DNA of 64,000 nt from an uncultured Lachnospiraceae bacterium (GTDB lineage Bacteria > Bacillota > Clostridia > Lachnospirales > Lachnospiraceae), in NCBI GenBank assembly GCA_902760755.1, contig CACWHK010000007.1, forward strand, positions 57,436-121,435, given 5' to 3'. The notes beneath the pieces are model-generated. The model had not been told where the DNA came from and did no database searches. It was given only the letters and a program-made list of their open reading frames with translations. Made by a program: the position numbers and the translations under genes. Below, in pieces: positions 17,601 through 25,585 of the stretch; the stretch's first letter is position 1; each line of letters opens with the position of its first letter.

Positions 17601-17790
17601 CGTAAATGTGGCATCCACCTTCGGAGCCAAGGTCTGCATCGAGGGTATCGAAACTGCAGGTATGAAGGAGATCCTGAAGAAGTATCGGGTTCAGAGCTTC
17701 CAGGGCTACTACTATGCAAAACCGCTTCCGATCGACGAACTCGAGCAGATGATCGAGGACGGAAGGTTCAGGGAAAGAAACGAGGAATGA
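14695..17790 (+). CDS. PAS-GGDEF-PAS-GGDEF*-EAL cyclic-di-GMP protein
   Basis: Start at ATG 14695 after CAGGGGGAAA, giving 1031 residues. Order: two PAS-like modules (about 20-285), a GGDEF diguanylate cyclase with intact GGDEF at residues 369-373, a further PAS (about 480-605), a degenerate second GGDEF (RLDGTKFVVM), and a full EAL phosphodiesterase (about 785-1025). The EAL catalytic set is present: Glu806 in EALIRW, Asn in VNVNLS, EITER, LDDFGTGFSS, IKIDRSF, IEGIET and FQGYYY. No RxxD inhibitory site precedes the first GGDEF. It could therefore both make and degrade c-di-GMP. No membrane segments: a cytosolic sensor. Confidence 0.93.
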   Translation: MGNENNKKNIPITFGELALALAGDYDSIFVINSEDDNYVEYLAEGDNKELVKRASGDDFFRDVVRDARDQVYPEDQEFFISSFKKESVTEILKNGRSFSLNYRLMVNGEPLHYFLKTIRGIDQKVIIGVRNVEDQWKREHEAEAEIRNYRYIAGALAGRYEVIYLVNILTNEYEEYSSSEKYAKLKVGSKGKDFFIETGENMKKDIYPDDLPMMSRAMEKETLLRNLEESGKFFLNYRLMLDNRPQYVTLFAVRPKEDSDHIIVAVANVDAAKRKELEFERAIGSAMDMANKDALTGVKNKHSYANTEMQMDELIQKDAIEPFAIVVCDINGLKQVNDTRGHSAGDDFIRSACDIICETYKHSPVYRIGGDEFVVILKGADYEHRMELVTELAGVQEQNRKNGLVTIAFGMSVYNPEKDIRVQDVFERADTQMYDKKKRIKDALAEGIEPMAVVMGDPEDPFHPADAGKLSEYPEERKYRLDRLFEAFSIVAEGTYVYLCDMRYDISRWSKNAVETFGLPAEYMFAAGNIWEEKIHPEDMEVYHSEIDNIFRGKSGGHDMQYRARKTNGEYVICTCRGTVLIDANGVPEYFAGSIRNHADQEHIDTLTGLANQYGFLESLQANMEKEQEMEITLLGIGRFAEFNDVYGYHFGNKILQRFARHLYEYVGNTGTVYRLDGTKFVVMSNTYKSAEIRERYETLRGFCRTSFQVDGKNIILDLNAGHISVKNFDVDSQTVYACLSFVYSESKLHKQGDMVSFLNELNNENSQRIEKLHYIRGSIMKNYEGFYLVYQPVVDSRTERLIGAEALIRWKSERYGVVPPDHFIPLLEKDPLFPELGKWILETALKDAKEIMKTVPDFVVNVNLSYTQLEKGGFVDMVLQTLKKQEYPPDHLCLEITERCRLLDMGILKDMIAALRSYGVKIALDDFGTGFSSIGLVKNLPFDTIKIDRSFVLRIEEDEKEKALVENFVNVASTFGAKVCIEGIETAGMKEILKKYRVQSFQGYYYAKPLPIDELEQMIEDGRFRERNEE

Positions 17791-17825
17791 TCGGGTTTCT
17801 CGCCGGGAAGCAGAGGATAAATCCA

Positions 17826-17855
17826 TAGACACACCCCCTGATCATATGGTATAAT
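17826..17855 (+). promoter_or_regulatory. Promoter for the second c-di-GMP gene
   Basis: TAGACA (17826-17831), 18-base spacer, TATAAT (17850-17855), about 30 bases before the start. Confidence 0.7.
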
Positions 17856-17884
17856 TAAATACCTATGGTGAGGGGGTGTTCGTT

Positions 17885-20800
17885 ATGGGGCAGGAGAATA
17901 TCCGTCACAATCTGACTGAGCAGTTTACGGAGAGAATGTCCGGTGGTGCATTTGCATATCGGGCAGCAGAGGGGCATGAGCTTTTATTCGCAAACCAGAA
18001 TATGGTGCGTCTTTTTGAGTGCGCGAATTATGAAGAGTTTGCGGAATATGTGGGCAACAGCTTCGACGGTATCGTGGATGAGGCGCAGCTGGGTGCGGTT
18101 CAGAAGGAGATCGAACTGCAGGTGGACAGTGCGCAGAACCGCTCAGGTCATATTATATTTAATATCCGTACCAAGAATGGAAATGTCCGTCTGATCGAGG
18201 ATCACTGGACCTACGTGTCTGATCCGGAGGAAGGGGACATTTTTTATGTATTCGTGGTATCCAGAGAGTTCGAGATAACCGGAACGGATCTGGATTCGGT
18301 TACGGGTCTGTATGGGAAAAATGAGTTCAGCAGCTACGTTTCGGGCATGATCCGTCGTGCAGAGGGACGGGAGCTGACGGACTATGCGATCCTCTACATC
18401 AACCTTGTGAACTTTAAGCTTCTCAACATCAATCGCGGTGTGGCAGAGGGGGATAACTGCCTTCTGGCCGTTGCGGAGGTGCTCCGGGAGAACTTCCGGG
18501 ATTCCTTTATTGCGCGTCTCGGCGATGATCATTTTGCAATCTTTGCCAAGTATGACGGCGTCTTCCCGAGGATCGAGGAGACGGAGAAGCAGTTTATGGA
18601 TAACTACGGCATCCGTAGCAATGTCAGCGGAAAGTGCGGCATCTACCGTCTGGTCCCGAATCCGGATATGGATGTGGAGTCGGCCATCTCCCTGGCGAAG
18701 GTTGCCTGTGACTATATCAAGTATGACAGTAAGAAGAGTATCGTGGAATACTCCGAGGAGCTGGCGGAGGAGATCACCACCAGAGAGTACGTGCTCCGGA
18801 AGGTGGATGAGGCCATCGCCAATGACTGGATCAAGTTGTTCTTCCAGCCGGTGATCCGTTCTCTGACCGGGGAACTTTGCGGCATGGAATCTCTGGTCCG
18901 CTGGGATGATCCGGAGATCGGTTTCCTGCTTCCGGGCAAGTTTATCGAGATCCTGGAGACGGAGCGTGAGATCACGAAGCTGGACTGTTATGTGGTGGAC
19001 AAGGTCTGCCGCTGTATCCGGGAACGGACGGACGCAGGTCTTCCCATGGTTCCGGTTTCCGTGAATTTCTCCCGTCTGGACTTTATCATGAAGGATATGC
19101 TGGCAGTTGTGGAGGAAGCGGTTAAGAAGTACGATATCCCCCGGGATTATATCCATATCGAGATCACGGAGAGTATGATCGCCTCCGATGAAGGCCTGAT
19201 GCGGGATGTGATCAGCAGCTTCCGTAAGGCGGGATATGAGATCTGGATGGATGACTTCGGCAGCGGCTATTCATCCCTGACCCTTCTTAAGGATTATCAG
19301 TTTGATATGCTGAAGATGGATATGCGGTTCCTCTCTCCCTTTACGGAGAAGTCCAGGGATATCATGCGTTCCGCCATTACCATGGCGAAGGATATCGGAA
19401 TCCGGACCCTTGCGGAGGGCGTTGAGACCCTTGAGCAGGTGGAGTTCCTGAAGAGTGTTGGCTGCGGTCGTCTGCAGGGCTACTATTACGGAAGACCTGA
19501 GCCCATCGAGGATATGTTCCTGCATATGCAGGAGAAGGGTGTTCTGGTGGAAACACGGAAGTGGCGACATTTCTATGATGTGGCAAGCTTCCAGGTGCGG
19601 GTAACGGATACGCCGCTGGAGGTGCTGGAGGATGACGGTACCACCTTCCGGACTCTCTTTATGAACGAGGCATTTCTGGAGCAGTGCGGATATGAAAAGA
19701 TGAGTCTTGCCGAGATCGACGAGCGTCTGTACCACCGGGATCCGCAGCTTCTGGCACAGTACCGGGAGTTTGCAAATGTGGTGGAACGGACCGGCAAGCT
19801 GGAGACCTTCTACTATACCTATAACGGAAACTATATCTGCCTTCGTGTACAGGCGCTTGCTCAGTGCGGAGACAGTTACATCATCCGCGGAGCGGTCTTT
19901 AATCTGACCAAGGATCCGAAGGCGGTTGAGACGGAGCGGCTGGACAGCAAGCTCCGCGAGATCAATCAGCTGTATGATGAGGTACACCTCTTTAATATTC
20001 CCGAGGACAGGATCACATCTTTGCTCGGAACCTTTAAGTACATCAATAAAGAGGTGACGGAGAGCCGGGATATCCGGGAGGTTGAGGAGCGCTTTATCAA
20101 TACGATCCTGTTCCCGACGGAGAAGACGAAGTTCATGCGTTTTGTGGATATTCAGACCATTCGGGAGCGCGTGGAAAACAGTGAAAACGGATATATCACG
20201 GAGGTGTTCCGTCTGAAGCAGCCGAATGGCAACTATCAGCGGAAGGAGATCAGTATTATGATGGTCTCCGGCACGGAGGGCGCGGAGTATCTTTACTGCG
20301 TTCGTCCCTACCAGACCACGGTGATCGGTGTAGAACCGGAGAATACGGCAGTGCTTCGCCAGACCGGGGTTCAGGATCCGGATGCACCCCGGCGGATGGA
20401 GTACGCAAAGCTCTGGGAAAATGTGATTTGGAATTCTCAGCTGAAATGCTTCTGGAAGGATAAGAAGCGGAGATTCCGGGGCGTCAGTCAGGCATTTCTG
20501 GATTATTACGGAATGGATTCCGTAGAGGAAGTGCTGGGCAAGACGGATGAGGAGATGCACTGGCATATCAACGACATTCCCTATCAGACGGATGAGTGGG
20601 AGGTCCTGCTTCGGGGAAGAAGAGTTCAGAATGTGCCGGGACAGTGTATCGTCCGCGGAGTTGTCCGGGATATCCTCTGCAGTAAGATGCCGATCTATGA
20701 GAACGGAGAGATCGTGGGGCTCATGGGATTCTTCGTGGATCGGGAAGAGGAGATGAAGCGGATCAGAGCTACCGTGGATTCTACGGAGCTGGATTCGGTG

Positions 20801-21229
20801 ACCGGACTCATGAATGCTCACTCCTTTGTGGAGACCATGATCGATTATGCAATCCATTATAATGACAGAAAGACCGGATATGGTCTGATCGCACTTCGGA
20901 ATGAAACCCATGACCGGATCGTGGCCACCTATGGAGAGATCTTTGCAAACCGTGTGCTGAAGCGGATCGGAGAGGAGATCACCACCGTGACCGGACAGTC
21001 GGCAGCGGTATCCAGGACGAAGGAATCCATCTTTGCCATCCTGTCCTACTTTAAATCTGAGGATGAGATGAAGGAGCTGGCGGCAAGGCTGGAGGAGCGT
21101 CTGGACGGGATCAATCTGGTGGACGGGAATTCCGTAACCCTCCGGATCCGGCTCGCGGATACCTATCGTACGGATGACGGTGTCACGGATGAGAATATCT
21201 ACGAGCGGACGCTGCAAAAGATTCAATAA
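17885..21229 (+). CDS. PAS-GGDEF*-EAL-PAS-GGDEF* cyclic-di-GMP phosphodiesterase
   Basis: Start at ATG 17885 after GTGAGGGGG; 1114 residues. Order: an N-terminal sensor (1-125), a degenerate GGDEF (GDDHF at 217-221), an EAL domain (about 305-560), then two PAS-like stretches and a C-terminal remnant GGDEF with no signature (RTKESIFAIL). EAL residues are kept: Glu335 in ESLVRW, VSVNFS, EITES, MDDFGSGYSS, LKMD, AEGVET and LQGYYYGRP. So it is probably a phosphodiesterase with a regulatory GGDEF relic. Placing the EAL in the middle of the chain is unusual. It lies directly after the bifunctional protein and probably opposes it. Confidence 0.92.
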   Translation: MGQENIRHNLTEQFTERMSGGAFAYRAAEGHELLFANQNMVRLFECANYEEFAEYVGNSFDGIVDEAQLGAVQKEIELQVDSAQNRSGHIIFNIRTKNGNVRLIEDHWTYVSDPEEGDIFYVFVVSREFEITGTDLDSVTGLYGKNEFSSYVSGMIRRAEGRELTDYAILYINLVNFKLLNINRGVAEGDNCLLAVAEVLRENFRDSFIARLGDDHFAIFAKYDGVFPRIEETEKQFMDNYGIRSNVSGKCGIYRLVPNPDMDVESAISLAKVACDYIKYDSKKSIVEYSEELAEEITTREYVLRKVDEAIANDWIKLFFQPVIRSLTGELCGMESLVRWDDPEIGFLLPGKFIEILETEREITKLDCYVVDKVCRCIRERTDAGLPMVPVSVNFSRLDFIMKDMLAVVEEAVKKYDIPRDYIHIEITESMIASDEGLMRDVISSFRKAGYEIWMDDFGSGYSSLTLLKDYQFDMLKMDMRFLSPFTEKSRDIMRSAITMAKDIGIRTLAEGVETLEQVEFLKSVGCGRLQGYYYGRPEPIEDMFLHMQEKGVLVETRKWRHFYDVASFQVRVTDTPLEVLEDDGTTFRTLFMNEAFLEQCGYEKMSLAEIDERLYHRDPQLLAQYREFANVVERTGKLETFYYTYNGNYICLRVQALAQCGDSYIIRGAVFNLTKDPKAVETERLDSKLREINQLYDEVHLFNIPEDRITSLLGTFKYINKEVTESRDIREVEERFINTILFPTEKTKFMRFVDIQTIRERVENSENGYITEVFRLKQPNGNYQRKEISIMMVSGTEGAEYLYCVRPYQTTVIGVEPENTAVLRQTGVQDPDAPRRMEYAKLWENVIWNSQLKCFWKDKKRRFRGVSQAFLDYYGMDSVEEVLGKTDEEMHWHINDIPYQTDEWEVLLRGRRVQNVPGQCIVRGVVRDILCSKMPIYENGEIVGLMGFFVDREEEMKRIRATVDSTELDSVTGLMNAHSFVETMIDYAIHYNDRKTGYGLIALRNETHDRIVATYGEIFANRVLKRIGEEITTVTGQSAAVSRTKESIFAILSYFKSEDEMKELAARLEERLDGINLVDGNSVTLRIRLADTYRTDDGVTDENIYERTLQKIQ

Positions 21230-21247
21230 GGACGGAAGGATTTATAC

Positions 21248-22078
21248 ATGCTTACAATTGGTGACTGGAATGAATTAACCATAAGCCGGTTCAAGGATTT
21301 CGGAGCCTATCTTACGGACGGGCAGGAGGATGTGCTGCTACCGAAGAGTCAGGTGCCGAAGGGAGCGAAGGTCGGGGATTCCCTTACCTGCTTCCTTTAC
21401 CGGGATTCGGATGACCGGCTGATCGCTACGCTGCAAAAGCCGTATCTTACCGCAGGGGAGATCGCCTGCCTTACGGTGAAGGATGTGACCGGCATCGGAG
21501 CCTTTCTGGACTGCGGGCTGGAGAGAGACCTCTTCCTGCCCTATAAGGAGCAGACCGTGAAGGTGGTGCAGGGAAAGATCTATCCGGTCCGGATGTATGT
21601 GGATAAGACCGGACGGTTGGCTGCCTCCATGCGGCTGTATGATCATCTCGCAACGGACCACCATTTCCGGAAGGGAGATCATGCAAAGGGCGTGGTGTAT
21701 CAGGTGCGTCCGGGCTTCGGAGCACTTGTTGCGGTGGAAAACCGTTACAGCGGCTTGATCCACGCCAGCGAACTGTATGACCGGATCGCTGTGGGAGATC
21801 AGGTGGAGGTTCGGATCGTATCCGTACGGCAGGATGGGAAGCTGGACCTGGCCCTCAGGGACGCTATCCCGGAGCAGATGAAGGAAGACGCACAGATGGT
21901 TCTGGATGTGATCCGGAGCTACGGAGGAACCCTTCCCTTTACGGATAAGGCGGACCCGGAGCGGATCAAAGCCGAGTTCGGACTCAGCAAGAATGCATTT
22001 AAGCGCGCGGTGGGACGACTCCTGAAGGAAGGAAAGGTAAGAATCCTGGAGAAGTCCATCGAGATGACAGAAGAATAA
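21248..22078 (+). CDS. cvfB: CvfB/YitL-type S1 RNA-binding protein
   Basis: 276 residues. Several S1-like modules in tandem: LTISRFKDFGAYLTDGQEDV (residues 8-27), LTVKDVTGIGAFLDCGLERD, and GVVYQVRPGFGALVAVENRY with GLIHASELYD. A winged-helix tail follows (about 215-276), with KADPERIKAEFGLSKNAFKR resembling a helix-turn-helix. This is the architecture of conserved virulence factor B, an RNA-binding regulator in Staphylococcus. The GGAAGGATTT ribosome site follows the previous stop by a few bases, so it may share the upstream transcript. Confidence 0.88.
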   Translation: MLTIGDWNELTISRFKDFGAYLTDGQEDVLLPKSQVPKGAKVGDSLTCFLYRDSDDRLIATLQKPYLTAGEIACLTVKDVTGIGAFLDCGLERDLFLPYKEQTVKVVQGKIYPVRMYVDKTGRLAASMRLYDHLATDHHFRKGDHAKGVVYQVRPGFGALVAVENRYSGLIHASELYDRIAVGDQVEVRIVSVRQDGKLDLALRDAIPEQMKEDAQMVLDVIRSYGGTLPFTDKADPERIKAEFGLSKNAFKRAVGRLLKEGKVRILEKSIEMTEE

Positions 22079-22102
22079 CAAGATAAAGGAGAATCAGAAG
22101 AA

Positions 22103-22480
22103 ATGAAAGACATTGTATCGACACCTAAGGCACCTGCAGCCATCGGACCCTATTCCCAGGCAGTGAAGGTCGGGAATCTGGTATTTACCTCGGGGATGAT
22201 CCCCATCGACCCGGCAACGAATACGCTGGTGGAAGGCGGGATCGAGGTGCAGGCAAAGCAGGCGCTGGAGAATCTTTCGGCTCTGCTTACGGCTTCCGGA
22301 AGCAGCCTGCCTCAGGTGGTGAAGACGGTGGTATTCATTAAGAATATGGACGATTTTGCCAAGGTAAATGAGATCTATGCCACGTATTTTACGGAAAGAT
22401 TCCCTGCAAGAAGCTGCGTCGAGGTGGCACGCCTTCCGAAGGATGTGCTGATCGAAATCGAAGCCATCGCAGAGCTGTAG
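22103..22480 (+). CDS. ridA: RidA-family reactive enamine/imine deaminase
   Basis: 125 residues. VSTPKAPAAIGPYSQAVKVG, FTSGMIPIDP and the end motif ARSCVEVARLPKDVLIEIEA are diagnostic of RidA (YjgF/UK114). The arginine in ARSCVEV binds the substrate carboxylate. The enzyme hydrolyses 2-aminoacrylate and related imines made by PLP enzymes, protecting the cell. Forms trimers in the cytoplasm. Good AAAGGAG ribosome site. Confidence 0.95.
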   Translation: MKDIVSTPKAPAAIGPYSQAVKVGNLVFTSGMIPIDPATNTLVEGGIEVQAKQALENLSALLTASGSSLPQVVKTVVFIKNMDDFAKVNEIYATYFTERFPARSCVEVARLPKDVLIEIEAIAEL

Positions 22481-22493
22481 GGAGGGTAGGAAA

Positions 22494-23138
22494 ATGGCAG
22501 CCATACGTAACTATGATGCGAACACCGTGGGAAGCCGGGAGGTTCTGGCAGCGGTAAAGAAGAAGCGGAAGCCGGGGATGATCCTCTTTTCCGCCTTCGC
22601 CGGGATCGCTCTTTTGCTGATGGTGATCGGATTTATCGTTGAAAACTATGTGCTTTTCGTTGTCGCAGGTTTCTTCTTCCTGGTATTTCTTCCCTTTGCG
22701 ATCGTTTTCCTCGTAAAGTACACGCATCCCATGAAATGCAGGGAGTTGAAGAAGAACCCGGTGGCACTGCAGCAGGCCGACTGGATGTTCCGGAATATCA
22801 TCTTCCAGAATGATATGGTGGTGGTGTCCCAGAGCTTCTTCGCACCGAAGTCGGATATCGCAGCGATCTTTCCTGTACAGGAGGTCCTTCTCATGTATAA
22901 GAGGATCGTAACCACCAACTTCTCAACCATGTACTTCTGGGTGATCGAGACGGTGCGGGGAACAAGTCAGATTGCTTATCCGAAGAGCATGGAGGAGGTT
23001 ATGACACAGTGTATTGACGTGATCGCACCCCTCTGTCCCCATATCAGGCTCGGACATAATCAGGAGAATCTGAACTACAGAGATTACATGAGAGCCATGT
23101 GGGAGCAGACCCAGGTGAACCAGGGGACGAATAAATAA
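22494..23138 (+). CDS. Unknown two-helix membrane protein
   Basis: 214 residues following ridA by 13 bases, with a GGGAGGG ribosome site, so probably in one operon with it. Two adjacent membrane helices lie near residues 27-50 and 54-76, with a positively charged N-terminal tail. The remaining ~135 residues look like a soluble cytoplasmic domain with alternating hydrophobic strands (VVVVSQSFF, IAAIFPVQEVLLMYKRIV, MYFWVIETV). I do not recognise the family. The fold pattern resembles PH-like membrane-associated domains, but this is only an impression. Confidence 0.8.
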   Translation: MAAIRNYDANTVGSREVLAAVKKKRKPGMILFSAFAGIALLLMVIGFIVENYVLFVVAGFFFLVFLPFAIVFLVKYTHPMKCRELKKNPVALQQADWMFRNIIFQNDMVVVSQSFFAPKSDIAAIFPVQEVLLMYKRIVTTNFSTMYFWVIETVRGTSQIAYPKSMEEVMTQCIDVIAPLCPHIRLGHNQENLNYRDYMRAMWEQTQVNQGTNK

Positions 23139-23162
23139 CCTGTAAAACGTATGAAACGAGAA

Positions 23163-23203
23163 GAGCGAATGGCGTTGCATTTGATATGTAACGCCATTCG
23201 CTC
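23163..23203. terminator. Bidirectional terminator between convergent genes
   Basis: GAGCGAATGGCGTT (23163-23176) pairs perfectly with AACGCCATTCGCTC (23190-23203), loop 13 bases. ATTTTGTTT follows on the + side. The genes on both sides converge here. Confidence 0.9.
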
Positions 23204-23216
23204 ATTTTGTTTCGTA

Positions 23217-24575
23217 TTATCCGATGTAGTTCAGCGGGTTAACCGGGGTTCCGTCCTCCCAGATCTCGATATGGAGATGGGTTCCTGCAGAGATTCCGGT
23301 ATTTCCTGCATAGGCGATGACATCGCCTGCATCTACATGATCCCCTGCATCATAGCTGGCATAACCGGAGAGATGCTGGTAGAGGGATGTGATCCCGTTT
23401 CCGTGATCTATGCGGATGTAATATCCGCGGGCATTGCTGTAGCTTCGATACATGACCGTGCCGCCGGCGATCGCTACGATGGAAGCACCGTAGGAGCATC
23501 CGATATCGATGGCCTTGTGGTTGGTGGTCGCACCTGCCGTCGGAGCCGTACGTCCTCCGAAGTAGGAGGTGATATGATGGCTGGACGGAACCGGCCAGTA
23601 CCAACCGGTCTCCCGGTAGGACGGTTCCACTTCCTGATACTTCTCGGAAGAAGAGGAGCTTGAGGAAGAAGAGGAACTGGAGGAGCTTGAGGATTCAGAG
23701 CTGGAAGAGCTTGAGGATTCCGAACTCTTGCGGGCTGCCTCTTCCTGCTGCCGCTTTCTTTCTTCCTCGGCCTGTCTTGCCCGTTCCTTGGCCTCTTCCT
23801 GCTTTCTCCGGTACTCAGCCTCGAGACGTACGATCTCGTCCTCGCCTTCTTCGATCAAGCGGTCGTACAGACTGATTTCATCCTCGGTCTGATAGATCAT
23901 GGACTGATACTCGGCAAGCTTATCCTTCTTTTCGTCCTGACGGGTCTGCAGGACTGCCTGCTCATCCTCGGCTTCGCTCTTCAGGCTTTCCACCTTCTCG
24001 AGCTGTTCCTTCAGGAGCTTTTCTTTTTCTTCAACCTCTTTTGTGATGTTGATCAGATCCGTCAGCTGCTTCTGGTCGTAGCTGGATACCTGATCCACGT
24101 ATTCCGACTGATTCAGAACGTTGGAGAAGTCGTCGATGGACATCATGGCATTCATGAATCCGATCTCGCCGTTCTCGTAGGAGTAGGCGATTCGCTCCAG
24201 CATGCGGTCATGCTGGTTCTCCTTGGAAATAATGGCGATCTGAAGCTCGGACTTGGTGATGGATACCTTGGCCTGCACGGCATTTCGCTCTGCCGTCAGA
24301 TCCCGGATCCGGTCCTCGCATTCACCGATCTCGTTATCCAGCTCCTGGATGGTATCGCGGATGATGTCCGCGGTGTAGTTCAGGTCGTCCAGCTCGTTTT
24401 GAGCCTGCTCCTTCTTTTCTTCATGTTCCTGGTTCTGTTTCTTAATGTCTTCGATATCATCCTGCTCGTCAGCATAGACAACCGCTGTGCTCTCCGGGGA
24501 GAGTGCAGGTACGGCAGGAACTGCAAGAAGTGTAGTCATCAGCGTAGCCGTGATGACCCGTTTCATCTTTCGCAT
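23217..24575 (-). CDS. Secreted coiled-coil M23 (LytM) peptidase, PcsB/CwlO-like
   Basis: Start at the ATG giving MRKMKRVITATL, with GGAGG at proper distance; 452 residues. A signal peptide ends near YADEQDD. A long coiled coil (about 40-270), rich in Glu, Lys and Gln, is followed by a serine-rich linker (about 275-310) and a C-terminal LytM/M23 metallopeptidase (about 320-450). The metal ligands show in NHKAIDIGCSYG (H and D) and GTHLHIEIW (HxH). Such enzymes cut peptide bridges of peptidoglycan and are controlled by their coiled coil, often through FtsEX. The upstream region carries a WalR-like box. Confidence 0.92.
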   Translation of the reverse strand: MRKMKRVITATLMTTLLAVPAVPALSPESTAVVYADEQDDIEDIKKQNQEHEEKKEQAQNELDDLNYTADIIRDTIQELDNEIGECEDRIRDLTAERNAVQAKVSITKSELQIAIISKENQHDRMLERIAYSYENGEIGFMNAMMSIDDFSNVLNQSEYVDQVSSYDQKQLTDLINITKEVEEKEKLLKEQLEKVESLKSEAEDEQAVLQTRQDEKKDKLAEYQSMIYQTEDEISLYDRLIEEGEDEIVRLEAEYRRKQEEAKERARQAEEERKRQQEEAARKSSESSSSSSSESSSSSSSSSSSSSSSSEKYQEVEPSYRETGWYWPVPSSHHITSYFGGRTAPTAGATTNHKAIDIGCSYGASIVAIAGGTVMYRSYSNARGYYIRIDHGNGITSLYQHLSGYASYDAGDHVDAGDVIAYAGNTGISAGTHLHIEIWEDGTPVNPLNYIG

Positions 24576-24606
24576 GATAGCCTCCGAATATATAGAAAGA
24601 ATTAAA

Positions 24607-24635
24607 ATATTACAAACGTAACAAAATCGTAACAA
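24607..24635 (-). promoter_or_regulatory. Candidate promoter with WalR-like box for the M23 peptidase
   Basis: On the minus strand, TTGTTA (24635-24630), 17 bases, TAATAT (24612-24607) forms one possible promoter. Overlapping it, TGTTAC-N5-TGTTAC (24634-24618) matches the WalR/YycF consensus TGTWAH-N5-TGTWAH exactly, and a third half-site TGTAAT lies at 24614-24609. A second candidate promoter (TTTACA-17-TATCAT, 24669-24641) lies upstream; if it is the real one, the box would sit near +1. Confidence 0.6.
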
Positions 24636-24865
24636 TTTGTATGATACCATAGAATGAACGTTATGTAAATCCTTTTTTTGTGGAAAATATGTAGGAATCC
24701 GCACCCCATTTTCAGCAGTTTTACGAAAATGGATGAATCGGCGGAAATTAACGCTTTTCAGATGAAATGAGGGGTATCCGAACGGGCTCGAACTTGGTAG
24801 AATAGAAGATGAGATTTCCGGGGGACCGGAGGGTATGAAATCGACAGGATCCGGAGGATTTTAAG

Positions 24866-25585
24866 ATGATCGAGATCAAAAATGTTACAAAAACCTATGG
24901 GAAAAAGGAACCGGCGGTGGATGACCTCTCCTTCACGGTGGAGGATGGGGAGATCGTGGGCTTTATCGGACCCAACGGTGCCGGAAAGACCACAACGATC
25001 CGTATGCTGACGGGGATCCTCCGTCCGGATCAGGGCGAGATCCGGATCAACGGTATCCCCATGGCACCGGATGCGCTGGAGGCAAAAAGGATCGTCGGAT
25101 ATATCTCCGACAATCCGGACATGTTCTTAAAGCTGACCGGATATGAGTTTATCGGGTTCATGTCAGATATCTACGGGGTATCGGAGGCAGACCGGAAGGA
25201 ACGGACCGCGTACTTTGCGGAGCAGTTCGGGATGACGGATGTGCTGGGAGACCGGATGCAGAGCTATTCCCACGGTATGCGTCAGAAGGCAATGATCGTT
25301 GCGGCCCTGGTGCATGATCCCGCAGTCTGGATCCTGGATGAACCCATGATCGGTCTGGATCCCCAGTCGGCCTATAATCTGAAACGGATGATGCGGGAGC
25401 ACGCGGAGAAGGGGAACAGTGTTCTTTTCTCCACCCATGTGCTGGAGGTGGCAGAGAAGCTCTGCGACCGTGTCATCATCATTTCCCACGGAAAGCAGCG
25501 GTACTACGGGACGCTGGACGAGCTGAAGGCCATGCATAAGGAGTCGGATCTGGAGCAGGTATTCCTGGAGATCATGAAGGAATGA
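24866..25585 (+). CDS. ABC transporter ATP-binding protein
   Basis: 239 residues, good GGAGG ribosome site. Walker A GFIGPNGAGKTTTIRML, signature YSHGMRQKAMIVAALV, Walker B VWILDEPMIGLDPQS and H-loop VLFSTHVLEVAE. This is the ABC-2 class that powers the following large permease, with which it overlaps by four bases (ATGA). Confidence 0.93.
   Translation: MIEIKNVTKTYGKKEPAVDDLSFTVEDGEIVGFIGPNGAGKTTTIRMLTGILRPDQGEIRINGIPMAPDALEAKRIVGYISDNPDMFLKLTGYEFIGFMSDIYGVSEADRKERTAYFAEQFGMTDVLGDRMQSYSHGMRQKAMIVAALVHDPAVWILDEPMIGLDPQSAYNLKRMMREHAEKGNSVLFSTHVLEVAEKLCDRVIIISHGKQRYYGTLDELKAMHKESDLEQVFLEIMKE

Noticed and set aside
15691..21226. Long minus-strand frames (559 and 651 residues) under the c-di-GMP genes
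   Set aside because: They mirror strongly biased coding sequence. The + strand products have clear GGDEF and EAL motifs; the antisense products have none.
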